Shown piece by piece: positions 27,497 to 35,251 of a DNA stretch of 64,000 bases. A program made the translations under genes and the position numbers. Source of the stretch: Planctomycetota bacterium (GTDB lineage Bacteria > Planctomycetota > UBA1135 > GCA-002748355); assembly GCA_027021385.1 (NCBI GenBank), contig JALUUL010000008.1:23469-87468 (forward strand), given 5' to 3'. The notes beneath the pieces were generated by a model. That model ran no database searches, was not told the DNA's origin, and saw only the letters and a list, made by a program, of their open reading frames with translations. Each line of letters starts with the position of its first letter. The stretch's first letter is position 1.

Positions 27497-28495
27497 ATTC
27501 CCGCCGCCCTGATCGGTCCCCGGCGCGTGCGCCAGGGACTCGGGGGCTGGCTCGCTGGTTTCGCCGAGGAGGCCGGGGCGGAAATCCTTCGCTGCCTCGG
27601 GAAGGACCCGGACCGCATCGCCTCCTCCGCGAAAGCCCTGTCCGGAAAACTCGGACATCCGGTCCTCCCTTGCCGGGACCTCGACGAACTCCTGGCGGAA
27701 TCTCCTCCTCCCCGTCCCGAATTGCTGATCGTCGCCTCCCCCCCCGAGGCGCACGAGGAAGCTCTCGTATCCGCGCTGGATCGAGGACTCCACGTCTTCT
27801 GTGAGAAGCCACTCCTCGAAGGGGTTCCCGGAGACGGGGAGAAGGCGGCACGACTCGTTGATGCCTTTGCCGCCAGGAGGTTGACCCTCGGAGTCAACAC
27901 CCAGTGGCCCTTCACCCTCGAGGCCTGGTTCCGCCTCTTTCCCGATCAACGGGGACGGGAGGTCCGGGATTTCCGGATGCTCCTCTCCCCCGCCTCCGCC
28001 TCCCCCCGCTCGCAGGTCCGTGACAGCCTCCCCCACGTCCTGAGCCTTCTCCAGGCCCTCGCCCCCGGGGTTGGGGCCATGGTCCGCGCCCCCCGCTTCC
28101 ATGCGGAGGGGCGTGACTCCTCGGTCCTCTGCTTTGATTGGGTTGGCCCGTCCCGGGTCCTCGGCTGCGAGGTCCGGCTCGAGAGGGTTGCGAAACCGCC
28201 CCGCCCGGCGGGTTACGGCTGGAACGGCCGCTTCGCGGAGAGGCGGATCCGCCTTCCCTCTTACGAGATGTCCTTCACCGCGGAAGGGAGGGAGGTCCCC
28301 TACGAGGATCCGACGAGGGCCTGCGTGCGGGCCTTCATGGACCGCCTCCTCCGGCGTGAACCGGGGAAACCGGAACCCGGTCTGGCCGAACGCATGGCTA
28401 TGCTGGAGACTCTTCTACGACACGTTCCCCGTTCCCCCGGATTCCTCGATGGACACGAACACCGAAACCCGTCGCGGCGTCGCCGCGACCCATGA
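27497..28495 (+). CDS. Gfo/Idh/MocA-like oxidoreductase
   Basis: About 332 residues of a Rossmann dehydrogenase-like protein. Visible are the first strand (KIPAALIGPRRVRQGLGGW), where GxGxxG is replaced by GPRRVRQG; a second strand with LLIVASPPEAHEEALVSALDR; and the EKP motif in HVFCEKPLLEG, which is typical of Gfo/Idh/MocA enzymes. The C-terminal half is beta-rich. The frame has no ATG, GTG or TTG between an upstream ATG inside the riboswitch and GTG at 27527, which would cut the first strand. An ATT at 27497 has GAGGAAGGA ending seven bases upstream, so an AUU start is likely. It overlaps the radical SAM gene by 47 bases. Substrate unknown; the altered nucleotide loop weakens the dehydrogenase call. 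Confidence 0.75.
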   Translation: MPAALIGPRRVRQGLGGWLAGFAEEAGAEILRCLGKDPDRIASSAKALSGKLGHPVLPCRDLDELLAESPPPRPELLIVASPPEAHEEALVSALDRGLHVFCEKPLLEGVPGDGEKAARLVDAFAARRLTLGVNTQWPFTLEAWFRLFPDQRGREVRDFRMLLSPASASPRSQVRDSLPHVLSLLQALAPGVGAMVRAPRFHAEGRDSSVLCFDWVGPSRVLGCEVRLERVAKPPRPAGYGWNGRFAERRIRLPSYEMSFTAEGREVPYEDPTRACVRAFMDRLLRREPGKPEPGLAERMAMLETLLRHVPRSPGFLDGHEHRNPSRRRRDP

Positions 28496-29696
28496 CTTCT
28501 CCGCGAAGCTCCGCCAGCCGAGCCTCCTCCCCCGGGTTCGCGAGTACATCCGCTGGCGACGGGAAGTCCTGGAAGCTGGGGCCGCCGGAACCCCCGCCCC
28601 CCCCTATCCCGACTGGGCCCCCCTCTCGATCAACCTCGACCTCACGACGGCATGTAATTACCGCTGTGACCATTGCATCGACTGGGACATCCTGAATCGT
28701 CCGGTCAAGTACGACACAGAACGACTCTTCGCCTCGATCGAGCACATGGCCTCCAGGGGGCTGAAATCCGTGATCCTGATCGGGGGAGGCGAACCGACCC
28801 TCCACCCCGCTTTTCCCGAGGTGGTCCGGCGGTTGAAAGCCCTCGGTCTCCAGGTGGCGATCGTCAGCAACGGGAGCCGAAACGACAGGATCCTCGAGAT
28901 CCTAGATCTCCTCGACGAAAGGGACTGGATCCGCCTGAGCCTGGACTCGGGGACGGACGAGACCTTCAAAATCATGCACAAGCCCGTCCGGGACCTGGGC
29001 CTGGAGGAGATCTGTTCCTGGATCCCCCGCTGGAGAGATAGGAATCCCCGACCTACCTACGGCTTCTCCTTCGTCATCGTCTGGGAAGGCGCCCAGCGCG
29101 AAGAGGGAATTCCGGTCACCGAGAACATCGATGAGATCGTTCCCGCCACCCTTCTCGCGCGGGAACATCGATTCAGCTACATCTCGCTCAAACCCTTCCT
29201 GACACGCAGAGCGGGCGGGTCCGAGGTCATGGCTCCCGAGGAGGCCGCCGACGAGGCGCGGACCCTGAAACGGATCCGTGATCGGGTGGACGAGGCCAAG
29301 GCGCTCGCGACCGGCGAGTTCAAGGTTCTCGAGAGCATCAACCTGCTGGTCCTCGAACAGGGGACCTGGAAAGAATACACGCGGCAGCCCAAGGTCTGCC
29401 ACATGCAGGCCCTCCGCCAGGTATTGAGCCCGATGGGACTCTACAACTGCCCCGCCCACCGCGGGGTCGTAAAGGCCAGGATCGCGGACGCCGAGGCCTA
29501 CGCCGACTCCCCCCGCTGCCGGACGACCGGCGCGAACACCGGACTCCTTCTCGACCGCTTCGACGCATCGAAGGAATGCGCGGAGGTCACCTGCCTCTAC
29601 CACCGGGTCAACTGGTGGATCGAGAAGGCGATCCGGGAGGGCAGAGACCCCGGGGAGATCGCGGCTCTCGAGGAACGGAGGGACTGGTTCCTGTGA
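28449..29696 (+). CDS. Radical SAM protein with SPASM-like C-terminus
   Basis: A 415-residue radical SAM enzyme. The cluster motif is TACNYRCDHC with Cys69, Cys73 and Cys76; GGGEPTLHPAF follows as the SAM-binding GGE motif. Near the C-terminus, CHMQALRQVLSPMGLYNC (two Cys around a Gly, as in SPASM/Twitch domains) and later Cys in RCRTTG and CAEVTC suggest one or more extra Fe-S clusters. SPASM proteins often modify peptides or act on small molecules. The start is the ATG at 28449, inside the preceding oxidoreductase gene. The next gene begins with a GTGA overlap. There is no clear precursor peptide nearby. The reaction is unknown. Confidence 0.88.
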   Translation: MDTNTETRRGVAATHDFSAKLRQPSLLPRVREYIRWRREVLEAGAAGTPAPPYPDWAPLSINLDLTTACNYRCDHCIDWDILNRPVKYDTERLFASIEHMASRGLKSVILIGGGEPTLHPAFPEVVRRLKALGLQVAIVSNGSRNDRILEILDLLDERDWIRLSLDSGTDETFKIMHKPVRDLGLEEICSWIPRWRDRNPRPTYGFSFVIVWEGAQREEGIPVTENIDEIVPATLLAREHRFSYISLKPFLTRRAGGSEVMAPEEAADEARTLKRIRDRVDEAKALATGEFKVLESINLLVLEQGTWKEYTRQPKVCHMQALRQVLSPMGLYNCPAHRGVVKARIADAEAYADSPRCRTTGANTGLLLDRFDASKECAEVTCLYHRVNWWIEKAIREGRDPGEIAALEERRDWFL

Positions 29697-30388
29697 ATCC
29701 TTCCCGGAGGGTCCGGCGCATCCAGGTCCTCGAGGATCGGGCCGGACGCACGGGGCCGGCCGACGGTTTCCTGCGTCTGCGCCGCCTGACCCTCGTCAAC
29801 GAATACGAGGACGGCACCCGGTCCGCGCCCTATCCCTGCGATGTAGTCTCCCGCCGCCGTGTCGATGCGGTCACGATCCTCCTCTTCCGCCGGAAGGCCG
29901 GAGATAGGGTCGAGGTCGCCCTCCGAGAGGGGTATCGGGCTCCGATCTGGCTTCGGTGCGAGGATCCCGGGGTCCCCTTCCCCGAGGATCCCCCGATCGC
30001 CGCCCTCGTCGAGACCGTGGCAGGGGTGATCGAGGAGGAGGACGCCCGCCTTCCCCGATCGAAGGCCCTCCGGCGTCGGGCGCGCCTCGAGGCCCGCGAG
30101 GAGGTCGGGATCGAGATCCCCGAGGAGGCGATCTTCGAACTCGGCGCCGCCTCCTTCCCCTCGCCCGGCGTATCGGACGAGAAGGTCTACTTCTGCGCCG
30201 CGGAGGCCGAGCTGGACGGCGCTCTCCCGCCCTCGGGGGACGGATCGGTCATGGAGGAAGCGGGCGGACTCTTCCGCTGCGACCTGGAGGAGGCGATCCG
30301 CCGGTGCAGGGAGGGGGCGATCCCCGACATGAAGACCGAGATCGCTCTGACGAGACTCCGAGACCGCCTCTCGGAAGCGTCTCAGTAG
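29693..30388 (+). CDS. Nudix-family protein
   Basis: A 231-residue protein of the ADP-sugar-pyrophosphatase-like Nudix group. A strand-rich N-terminal domain is followed by a Nudix helix: VAGVIEEEDARLP, then after an insert of about ten residues LEAREEVGIEIPEEA. The canonical R-E-x-x-E-E is altered, with Leu where the first Arg should be, and the loop after Gly is longer than usual, so activity is uncertain. The GTG start at 29693 overlaps the radical SAM stop in a GTGA. It may process a nucleotide-linked product of the two upstream enzymes (inference). It ends convergent with smpB, sharing seven bases. Confidence 0.82.
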   Translation: MNPSRRVRRIQVLEDRAGRTGPADGFLRLRRLTLVNEYEDGTRSAPYPCDVVSRRRVDAVTILLFRRKAGDRVEVALREGYRAPIWLRCEDPGVPFPEDPPIAALVETVAGVIEEEDARLPRSKALRRRARLEAREEVGIEIPEEAIFELGAASFPSPGVSDEKVYFCAAEAELDGALPPSGDGSVMEEAGGLFRCDLEEAIRRCREGAIPDMKTEIALTRLRDRLSEASQ

Positions 30389-30858
30389 TCCCGCATCTCC
30401 CTCCGGTCGATCTTCCTCCGCGCCTCCTCCCGCTTGTCGCGGACCTTCTTTCCCTTCGCGAGCCCGATCTCCATCTTAATCAGGTTCCGCTCGCTGAGAT
30501 AGATCCGGAGAGGGACGAGGGTCAGCCCCTTCTCCTTCACCCGGGCGTGGAGCTTTCGGATCTCGTGCTTGCGGAGGAGGAGCTTCCTGCGCCGCTTGGG
30601 ATCATGCCCGAAATGCCGGCTTCCCGGGAACTCCTCAATCGTTCCTTTGATCCACCAGGCCTCCCCCTCCTGGATCCGGACATAGGATTCCTGGAGGCTC
30701 GCGCGGCCCGTTCGGAGGGACTTGACCTCCGAACCCATGAGGACGATCCCCGCCTCGAAGCGTTCGAGGATCATGAACTCGAATCGGGCCTTGCGGTTCG
30801 CGATCAGAGTCCGGCCCGCCGGATCCCCGCTCCGCTTCTTCGCACTTCCCCCTGCCAT
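30382..30858 (-). CDS. smpB: SsrA-binding protein
   Basis: SmpB, 158 residues, the partner of tmRNA in rescuing stalled ribosomes. Core motifs are present: NRKARFEFMILERFEAGIVL, GSEVKSLRTGRASLQESYVR, the histidine-rich loop (PGSRHFGHDPKRRRKLLLRK) that contacts tmRNA, and the basic C-terminal tail KGKKVRDKREEARRKIDRR. The ATG at 30858 starts a short N-terminal extension typical for the family. No tmRNA gene was seen in this window. The 3' end overlaps the convergent Nudix gene. Confidence 0.96.
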   Translation of the reverse strand: MAGGSAKKRSGDPAGRTLIANRKARFEFMILERFEAGIVLMGSEVKSLRTGRASLQESYVRIQEGEAWWIKGTIEEFPGSRHFGHDPKRRRKLLLRKHEIRKLHARVKEKGLTLVPLRIYLSERNLIKMEIGLAKGKKVRDKREEARRKIDRREMRDY

Positions 30859-30972
30859 GGTCTCACGCTACCCGCAGCCCCCCCGGCGACCCAAGCGCTT
30901 CCCGGGGCTTGCGCGGGTGCTTCTCCAAGGGCATGATCCTTCGCCCTCCGGGACCGATCCTCCGGTCCCTGG

Positions 30973-31060
30973 GCGGAAGTGGCGGAATTGGCAGACGCGC
31001 AAGATTCAGGTTCTTGTGCCCGATTAGGGCGTGGAGGTTCAAGTCCTCTCTTCCGCACCA
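30973..31060 (+). tRNA. tRNA-Leu (CAG)
   Basis: Class II tRNA with a long variable arm. Acceptor arms GCGGAAG (30973-30979) and CTTCCGC (31050-31056) pair; discriminator A at 31057; CCA is encoded at 31058-31060. The D region reads GGCGGAATTGGCAGACGCG, typical for Leu. Anticodon loop TTCAGGT with CAG at 31007-31009, closed by a CAAGA/TCTTG stem. A stable hairpin follows at 31062. Confidence 0.97.
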
Positions 31061-31061
31061 A

Positions 31062-31081
31062 CGAGCCCCGGAAGGGGCTCG
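31062..31081 (+). terminator. Hairpin after tRNA-Leu, probable terminator
   Basis: Perfect 8-bp stem (31062-31069 with 31074-31081) closed by a GGAA tetraloop, right after the tRNA CCA. Only a weak T-rich tail (ATTCA) follows, so it may be a processing or partial termination signal. The dus ATG is 22 bases downstream. Confidence 0.55.
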
Positions 31082-31103
31082 ATTCACGTACGGGAAGGCC
31101 GGC

Positions 31104-32225
31104 ATGACGGGGATCGAACCGAAAACCCAGCCCGCAGCAACCGCGGAGCGGGGGGAGTTCCCGCCCCTTCGCCTCGGGAGCCTGGTTCTGGATCCGCCGG
31201 TCGTCCTCGCTCCGATGGCCGGGGTGACGAACGCCCCGTTCCGGGTCCTGGCGCGTTCCTTCGGGCGGGCCCTCTTCGTCGGGGAGATGATCTCGGTCCG
31301 GGCCTTTCTCAAGAACCATCCGAAGACCCTCCGGCTGGCTTCCTTCCTTCCCGGGGAACGCCCGCGCTCGATCCAGTGCCAGGCCGTCTCCCCCCCGGAA
31401 CTCGAGGAGGCCGTCCGCCGCCTCAGGGGCGAGGGGATCGAACACCTGGACCTCAATCTCGGCTGTCCGGTGCGCAAGATCACCGCCTCGGGCGGAGGGG
31501 CGGCCCTCCCCTGGAAGACCGGCCTCCTGGCCCGTCTCCTCCGGGCCTTCCGTCGCGGCGCAGGTTCGGTCCCCGCGACCGTCAAGATGCGGCTCGGCAT
31601 CGACGACGCGCATTTGACCTACCTGGAAGCGGGGAGGATCGCCGAAGCCGAGGGGATGGACGGCGTGACCCTGCACGCCCGCACCGCGGCTCAGCTCTAC
31701 GGAGGCCGGGCGCGATGGGAGGCCATCGCCGAACTCCGTTCCAGCCTCGGGATCCCCGTTCTAGGAAACGGCGACGTCTTCGAGGCCGAAGACGCTTTAA
31801 CGATGATGCGGAACACCGGCGCCGCCGGCGTCGTCATCGGGCGGGGCTGCCTCGGGAGACCCTGGATCTTCCGGGAACTCGAGGCCCTGTTCGCAGGGAG
31901 GCGGCCCCCCCCTCCACCGACCGCCGGCGAGATTCGTGAGATCGCTCTCCGCCACGGGGCGCTTCTCGTCTCCTTCTTCGGCCCGAAGATCGGGATCCTC
32001 CATCTTCGCAAGCACGCCGCCTGGTACTGCAAGGCCTTCCCGGGGGGCGCGAAGCTGCGGGATGCGCTCGTGCGTGCGAACTCCCTGGAGGAGATCGGAA
32101 CCCTCCTCGCCCGCCTGTCCGCCGATCTCCCCTATCCACCGCAGGCGGTCCGGGCGCGCCGTTGCAAGGGATCCGGCACGCAGAGGGTCTCGCTGCCGGA
32201 AGGCTGGCTCGAAAGCCGGGATTGA
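31104..32225 (+). CDS. dus: tRNA dihydrouridine synthase
   Basis: A 373-residue FMN enzyme that reduces uridine to dihydrouridine in tRNA D-loops. Motifs in order: PVVLAPMAGVTNAPFRVLAR, VGEMISVRAF, the active-site LNLGCPVRKITASGGGAAL with the catalytic Cys, PATVKMRLGIDD, GVTLHARTAAQLYGG, and GNGDVFEAEDALTMM with GVVIGRGCLGRPW. The C-terminal helical domain is present (HLRKHAAWYCKAFPGG). The subfamily (DusA, B or C) cannot be settled by eye; the order of motifs is closest to DusB. It follows tRNA-Leu, whose D-loop it may modify. Start is the ATG at 31104. Confidence 0.95.
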   Translation: MTGIEPKTQPAATAERGEFPPLRLGSLVLDPPVVLAPMAGVTNAPFRVLARSFGRALFVGEMISVRAFLKNHPKTLRLASFLPGERPRSIQCQAVSPPELEEAVRRLRGEGIEHLDLNLGCPVRKITASGGGAALPWKTGLLARLLRAFRRGAGSVPATVKMRLGIDDAHLTYLEAGRIAEAEGMDGVTLHARTAAQLYGGRARWEAIAELRSSLGIPVLGNGDVFEAEDALTMMRNTGAAGVVIGRGCLGRPWIFRELEALFAGRRPPPPPTAGEIREIALRHGALLVSFFGPKIGILHLRKHAAWYCKAFPGGAKLRDALVRANSLEEIGTLLARLSADLPYPPQAVRARRCKGSGTQRVSLPEGWLESRD

Positions 32226-32248
32226 GCCTGAGAGGCTTCCTCCGGTTC

Positions 32249-32383
32249 TCAACCCACGCGGAATTTGCCGGACTTCTTGATCTTGTTCTTGATCACCCGG
32301 CGGCCGCCGTGGGTCTTAGAGCGGGTCCGGAAGCCGACCTTCTTCAGGCGCTTCAGCTTGGATCTGCGGATCTTGACCTTCAT
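32249..32383 (-). CDS. rpmH: Ribosomal protein bL34
   Basis: A 44-residue, very basic protein: KIRRSKLKRLKKVGFRTRSK and THGGRRVIKNKIKKSGK. The central GFRTRSKTHGGRRV corresponds to the GFRaRM.t.nGRkv core of bL34. It is a large-subunit component near the exit tunnel. In most bacteria rpmH sits beside dnaA or rnpA; here it stands alone between dus and pyk. ATG at 32383; a longer upstream frame is less likely. Confidence 0.85.
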   Translation of the reverse strand: MKVKIRRSKLKRLKKVGFRTRSKTHGGRRVIKNKIKKSGKFRVG

Positions 32384-32424
32384 CCTTCGTCCTCGGCGGT
32401 CCGGTCCGGGCCGGGAGAGGCCCG

Positions 32425-32454
32425 AAAAAGGGGGAGATTCTAGGATCTTCCCCC
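32425..32454 (-). terminator. Rho-independent terminator after pyk
   Basis: On the minus strand a stem of about nine pairs (32446-32454 with 32430-32438, one bulged base) is followed by TTTTT (32425-32429). It lies 31 bases past the pyk stop and 42 bases before the rpmH start, so it separates the two transcripts. Confidence 0.8.
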
Positions 32455-32484
32455 TCCGCGTCAAGGATTCGGGGTTCTACCGCC

Positions 32485-33975
32485 TCAGCCCCGCGGTAGA
32501 TCGTCCTCCCCGGCCCGCCGAATCCTGAGGGAGTTCGTCGCCCCGCTGACCTGGACTTGACCCGAGATGTAGACCACGAGATCTCCGGGCCGGACATGGT
32601 GCAGCTCGAGGAGTTTGCGTTCGGCCCAGCGGACCAGGGTCCCGACGGAACGGGCCTTTCGTATCGGGAGTGGATGCACCCCCCAGTTCAGGCAGAGCCG
32701 CCGGAGGGTCGAGGGATGAGGGGTGAAGGCGAAGAGGCGCTCCGAGATCCGCTCCCGGGCGAGGAGCCGGGCGGTCCTACCGGATTCGGTGAAGACGACG
32801 AGGGCTCGCGCGCCGCAGAACTCGGCCGCTCGGGCGGCGGAGGCGACGACCGCCTCGCCGACAGGCATCGGAAGTTCCCCCTCGGGGACTCTGCGGCGTG
32901 ACGGATTCACGCCCCGGCGGAAGATCTCCCGCTCGGTCGCACGGAGGATCCTGCCCATCGTACGGACCGCCCGGAGGGGATGGGCCCCGGCGGCCGTCTC
33001 GGCCGAAAGCATGACCGCGGAAGTCCCGTCGTAGATCGCGTTCGCGACATCGGAAGCCTCGGCACGGGTCGGCCTGGGATTCTCGACCATCGACTCGAGC
33101 ATCTGGGTCGCCGTGATGACCGGCTTTCCCGCCTTGACCGCTCTTCGAATCAGGTCCTTCTGCACGGCTGGGACGGCCGCGGGCCCGATCTCCACGCCGA
33201 GGTCCCCTCTCGCGACCATAATCCCGTCGGCCTCTTCGAGGATCTCGTCCAGGACCTTGAGGGCCTCGGGGCGCTCGATCTTGGCGATGACCCAGGTGTC
33301 CTTCCCCCGTTTGCGGATCCTACGCTTCAACTCCCGGAGGTCCTCGGGCTTCCGGACGAAGGAGAGGGCGCAGAAATCGACGTTCTGCTCGAGGGCGAAC
33401 TCGAGATCCCGGAGATCCTTCGGAGTGAGACTCGGCGCCTTCACCTCGGTCCCGGGGAGATTGATCCCCTTGTGAGCGCGGAGCAGCCCCCCGTACTTGA
33501 CGACCGTACGGACCGTGTCGCCCTGGACCTCGAGGACCCTAAGTTCGAGGCTTCCGTCATCGATCAGGAGACGGCTTCCCCGCCTCACGTCCTTGGGGAG
33601 GCCTTCGTAGCTGCAACCGACCCTCCCTGGCCCTCCGACGAAGTCCTTCCGGCAAACGAGTTCGATCCGATCCCCACGTTCCAGGAAGAAGGAGTTCCCC
33701 TCCCGGAAGGCTCCGATCCGGATCTTGGGCCCCTGAAGGTCGACGAGAATCGCCGCCGGCCGGCTCTCCTTCTGCATGATCCTGCGAATCGCCCCGATCG
33801 TCCGGGCGTGCTCATCCAGGGTCCCGTGTGCCATGTTCAGCCGGAAGACGTCGACCCCGGCGACGAAGAGGCGCTGGATCATGCTCCGGCTCGTGCTGGC
33901 CGGGCCCAGTGTCGCGACGATCTTCGTCCGCGTGGTCTGCTTCCGCAGCGAACCCTGGGATGCGGGTTTGCTCAT
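32485..33975 (-). CDS. pyk: Pyruvate kinase
   Basis: A 496-residue enzyme that makes pyruvate and ATP from PEP and ADP at the end of glycolysis. The expected signatures are seen: TKIVATLGPAS, FRLNMAHGTLDEHA, ILVDLQGPKIRIG, the active-site IAKIERPEALKVLDEI with the catalytic Lys, VARGDLGVEI, and KPVITATQMLESMVENPRPTRAE ASDVANAIYDG. The C-terminal regulatory domain is present (ALVVFTESGRTARLLARERI). Start is the ATG at 33975. The gene is followed by a clear terminator and shows no odd features. Confidence 0.97.
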   Translation of the reverse strand: MSKPASQGSLRKQTTRTKIVATLGPASTSRSMIQRLFVAGVDVFRLNMAHGTLDEHARTIGAIRRIMQKESRPAAILVDLQGPKIRIGAFREGNSFFLERGDRIELVCRKDFVGGPGRVGCSYEGLPKDVRRGSRLLIDDGSLELRVLEVQGDTVRTVVKYGGLLRAHKGINLPGTEVKAPSLTPKDLRDLEFALEQNVDFCALSFVRKPEDLRELKRRIRKRGKDTWVIAKIERPEALKVLDEILEEADGIMVARGDLGVEIGPAAVPAVQKDLIRRAVKAGKPVITATQMLESMVENPRPTRAEASDVANAIYDGTSAVMLSAETAAGAHPLRAVRTMGRILRATEREIFRRGVNPSRRRVPEGELPMPVGEAVVASAARAAEFCGARALVVFTESGRTARLLARERISERLFAFTPHPSTLRRLCLNWGVHPLPIRKARSVGTLVRWAERKLLELHHVRPGDLVVYISGQVQVSGATNSLRIRRAGEDDLPRG

Positions 33976-34027
33976 GACACGGAACCATAGCAGCCGGGCG
34001 AGGAGGAATCCGGCGCCGGGAGGATCC

Positions 34028-35128
34028 TCATTTCCCCTTCTTCGAGCGGGACTTGAACCAGGCCCGCCATTTCGCGACATAGGCCTTTCGCCTGGATGCG
34101 GTTCCTTCCGGATCGAAGGGGAGCTTGGCCCCTGTCAATTCGCGGAGGCTCTGGTAGGCCGCATCGCGAACGACGCTCTCTTCGTCTTCCAGCCCGTCGA
34201 TCAGGGCCGGTACGGCAGCATTCGATTTCAACGCGCCGAGTCCCTTCGCGACGTGCCTCCGGACCCAAACGTCCTTGTCCTTCAGGGAGGGAAGGAGATA
34301 GGGCACGACCCTTTCGTCACCGGCCTTGAGAATCTCGTCCACGGCCGTCCATCGAACGGCCGCGTCGGGGTCCTCGAGACGGTCGACGAGTCGGAGGAGC
34401 TTCTCCGGCAGATCGGGAAGGGGCGCCTCCTTACCGGAGCCCCCCCCGGAGGAGGCGCCCCTCCTTCCGGCCTCCGCGGACGGGATTCCCCGAATCCTCG
34501 AAACCCGCCGGAATTCGTCTAGGGAGCGGGAGAGGGTGGCGATTCTCTCCTCGAGTCGTTCGAAGCCCCCGTTCATCGAGGATTCCCCGGCGGCGTGCCG
34601 GGCGGCCAGGTCGCGAACGACCTCCTCGAGTTCCCGGAGCTTCCTCAGGGTCCCGTTCTTCCTGCCATCCCCCTTCGAGATCTTCCCCTGGATCAGCGCG
34701 ACCCCATCCCGGATCTCTCCGAGGACTCCGGGGAAATCAGACTGCAAGGCCCGCACGGTCTGCCCCAGGGCCGAGGTAGAGCGCTCGATCCCGTCGATCC
34801 GAACCGCGAGGTCCTCCCTTCCCCTCACGAGTTCGGACATGGCCTCGCGAAGCCCCTTTTCCCGTTCGATCTGTCTACGGTCGAGAAAGAACGAGACTCC
34901 GAGCACGGTCACGAAGACGATCAGGAGCCCGAAGAGCAATCCGCCCCGCTCTCCGGGGACTGCGGATTTCCGGGAGGCGGACCCCGGCAGGGAGGCGCAG
35001 ATCTTCCCCCCGCAGGGGCCGCAGATCTTCTTCCCCTCGAGGTCCAGGGCGAGTCCTTCCAGGAGATCCTTCTGCGGGATCGAGTTGCCGCAGATCCTGC
35101 AGAAGATGAGTTCGATTCCCTCGTTCAT
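34028..35128 (-). CDS. Membrane HEAT-repeat protein with zinc-ribbon-like start
   Basis: A 366-residue protein in four parts: an N-terminal four-Cys element (FCRICGNSIP then ICGPCGGKIC), one membrane helix (LLFGLLIVFVTVLGVSFFLD, about 64-83), a long coiled coil (about 85-200), and a HEAT-repeat domain (about 235-345: VRWTAVDEILKAGDERVVPY, WVRRHVAKGLGALKSNAAVP, ESVVRDAAYQSLRELTG). The tail has AYVAKWRAWFKSRSKKGK, the Trp-rich end also found in the next HEAT protein. The fused topology is odd; function unknown. The ATG is at 35128. Confidence 0.83.
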   Translation of the reverse strand: MNEGIELIFCRICGNSIPQKDLLEGLALDLEGKKICGPCGGKICASLPGSASRKSAVPGERGGLLFGLLIVFVTVLGVSFFLDRRQIEREKGLREAMSELVRGREDLAVRIDGIERSTSALGQTVRALQSDFPGVLGEIRDGVALIQGKISKGDGRKNGTLRKLRELEEVVRDLAARHAAGESSMNGGFERLEERIATLSRSLDEFRRVSRIRGIPSAEAGRRGASSGGGSGKEAPLPDLPEKLLRLVDRLEDPDAAVRWTAVDEILKAGDERVVPYLLPSLKDKDVWVRRHVAKGLGALKSNAAVPALIDGLEDEESVVRDAAYQSLRELTGAKLPFDPEGTASRRKAYVAKWRAWFKSRSKKGK

Positions 35129-35185
35129 CGCGCGTCCTCCGGGCCCGGGACGGGGGAGCCCCGGACTCTCAGGATACCGTACGCG

Positions 35186-35221
35186 ACCGGCCGCCCGGAG
35201 CCATGGCTCCGGGCGGCCGGT
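35186..35221. repeat. Perfect 36-bp palindrome
   Basis: The 18 bases from 35186 to 35203 are the exact reverse complement of 35204-35221 (arms of A-CCGGCCGCCCGGAGCC-A and its partner, centred on the AT at 35203-35204). It lies between two leftward HEAT genes. As RNA it would form a long GC hairpin without a T-run on either side; as DNA it could be a dimer-binding site. Confidence 0.75.
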
Positions 35222-35251
35222 CCTTCCTTGAAGTTCCGCAGATCCTTCGGT

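Noticed and set aside
28071..28448. Upstream extension of the radical SAM frame
   Set aside because: It is the shadow of the oxidoreductase gene; the ATG at 28449 is the natural start.
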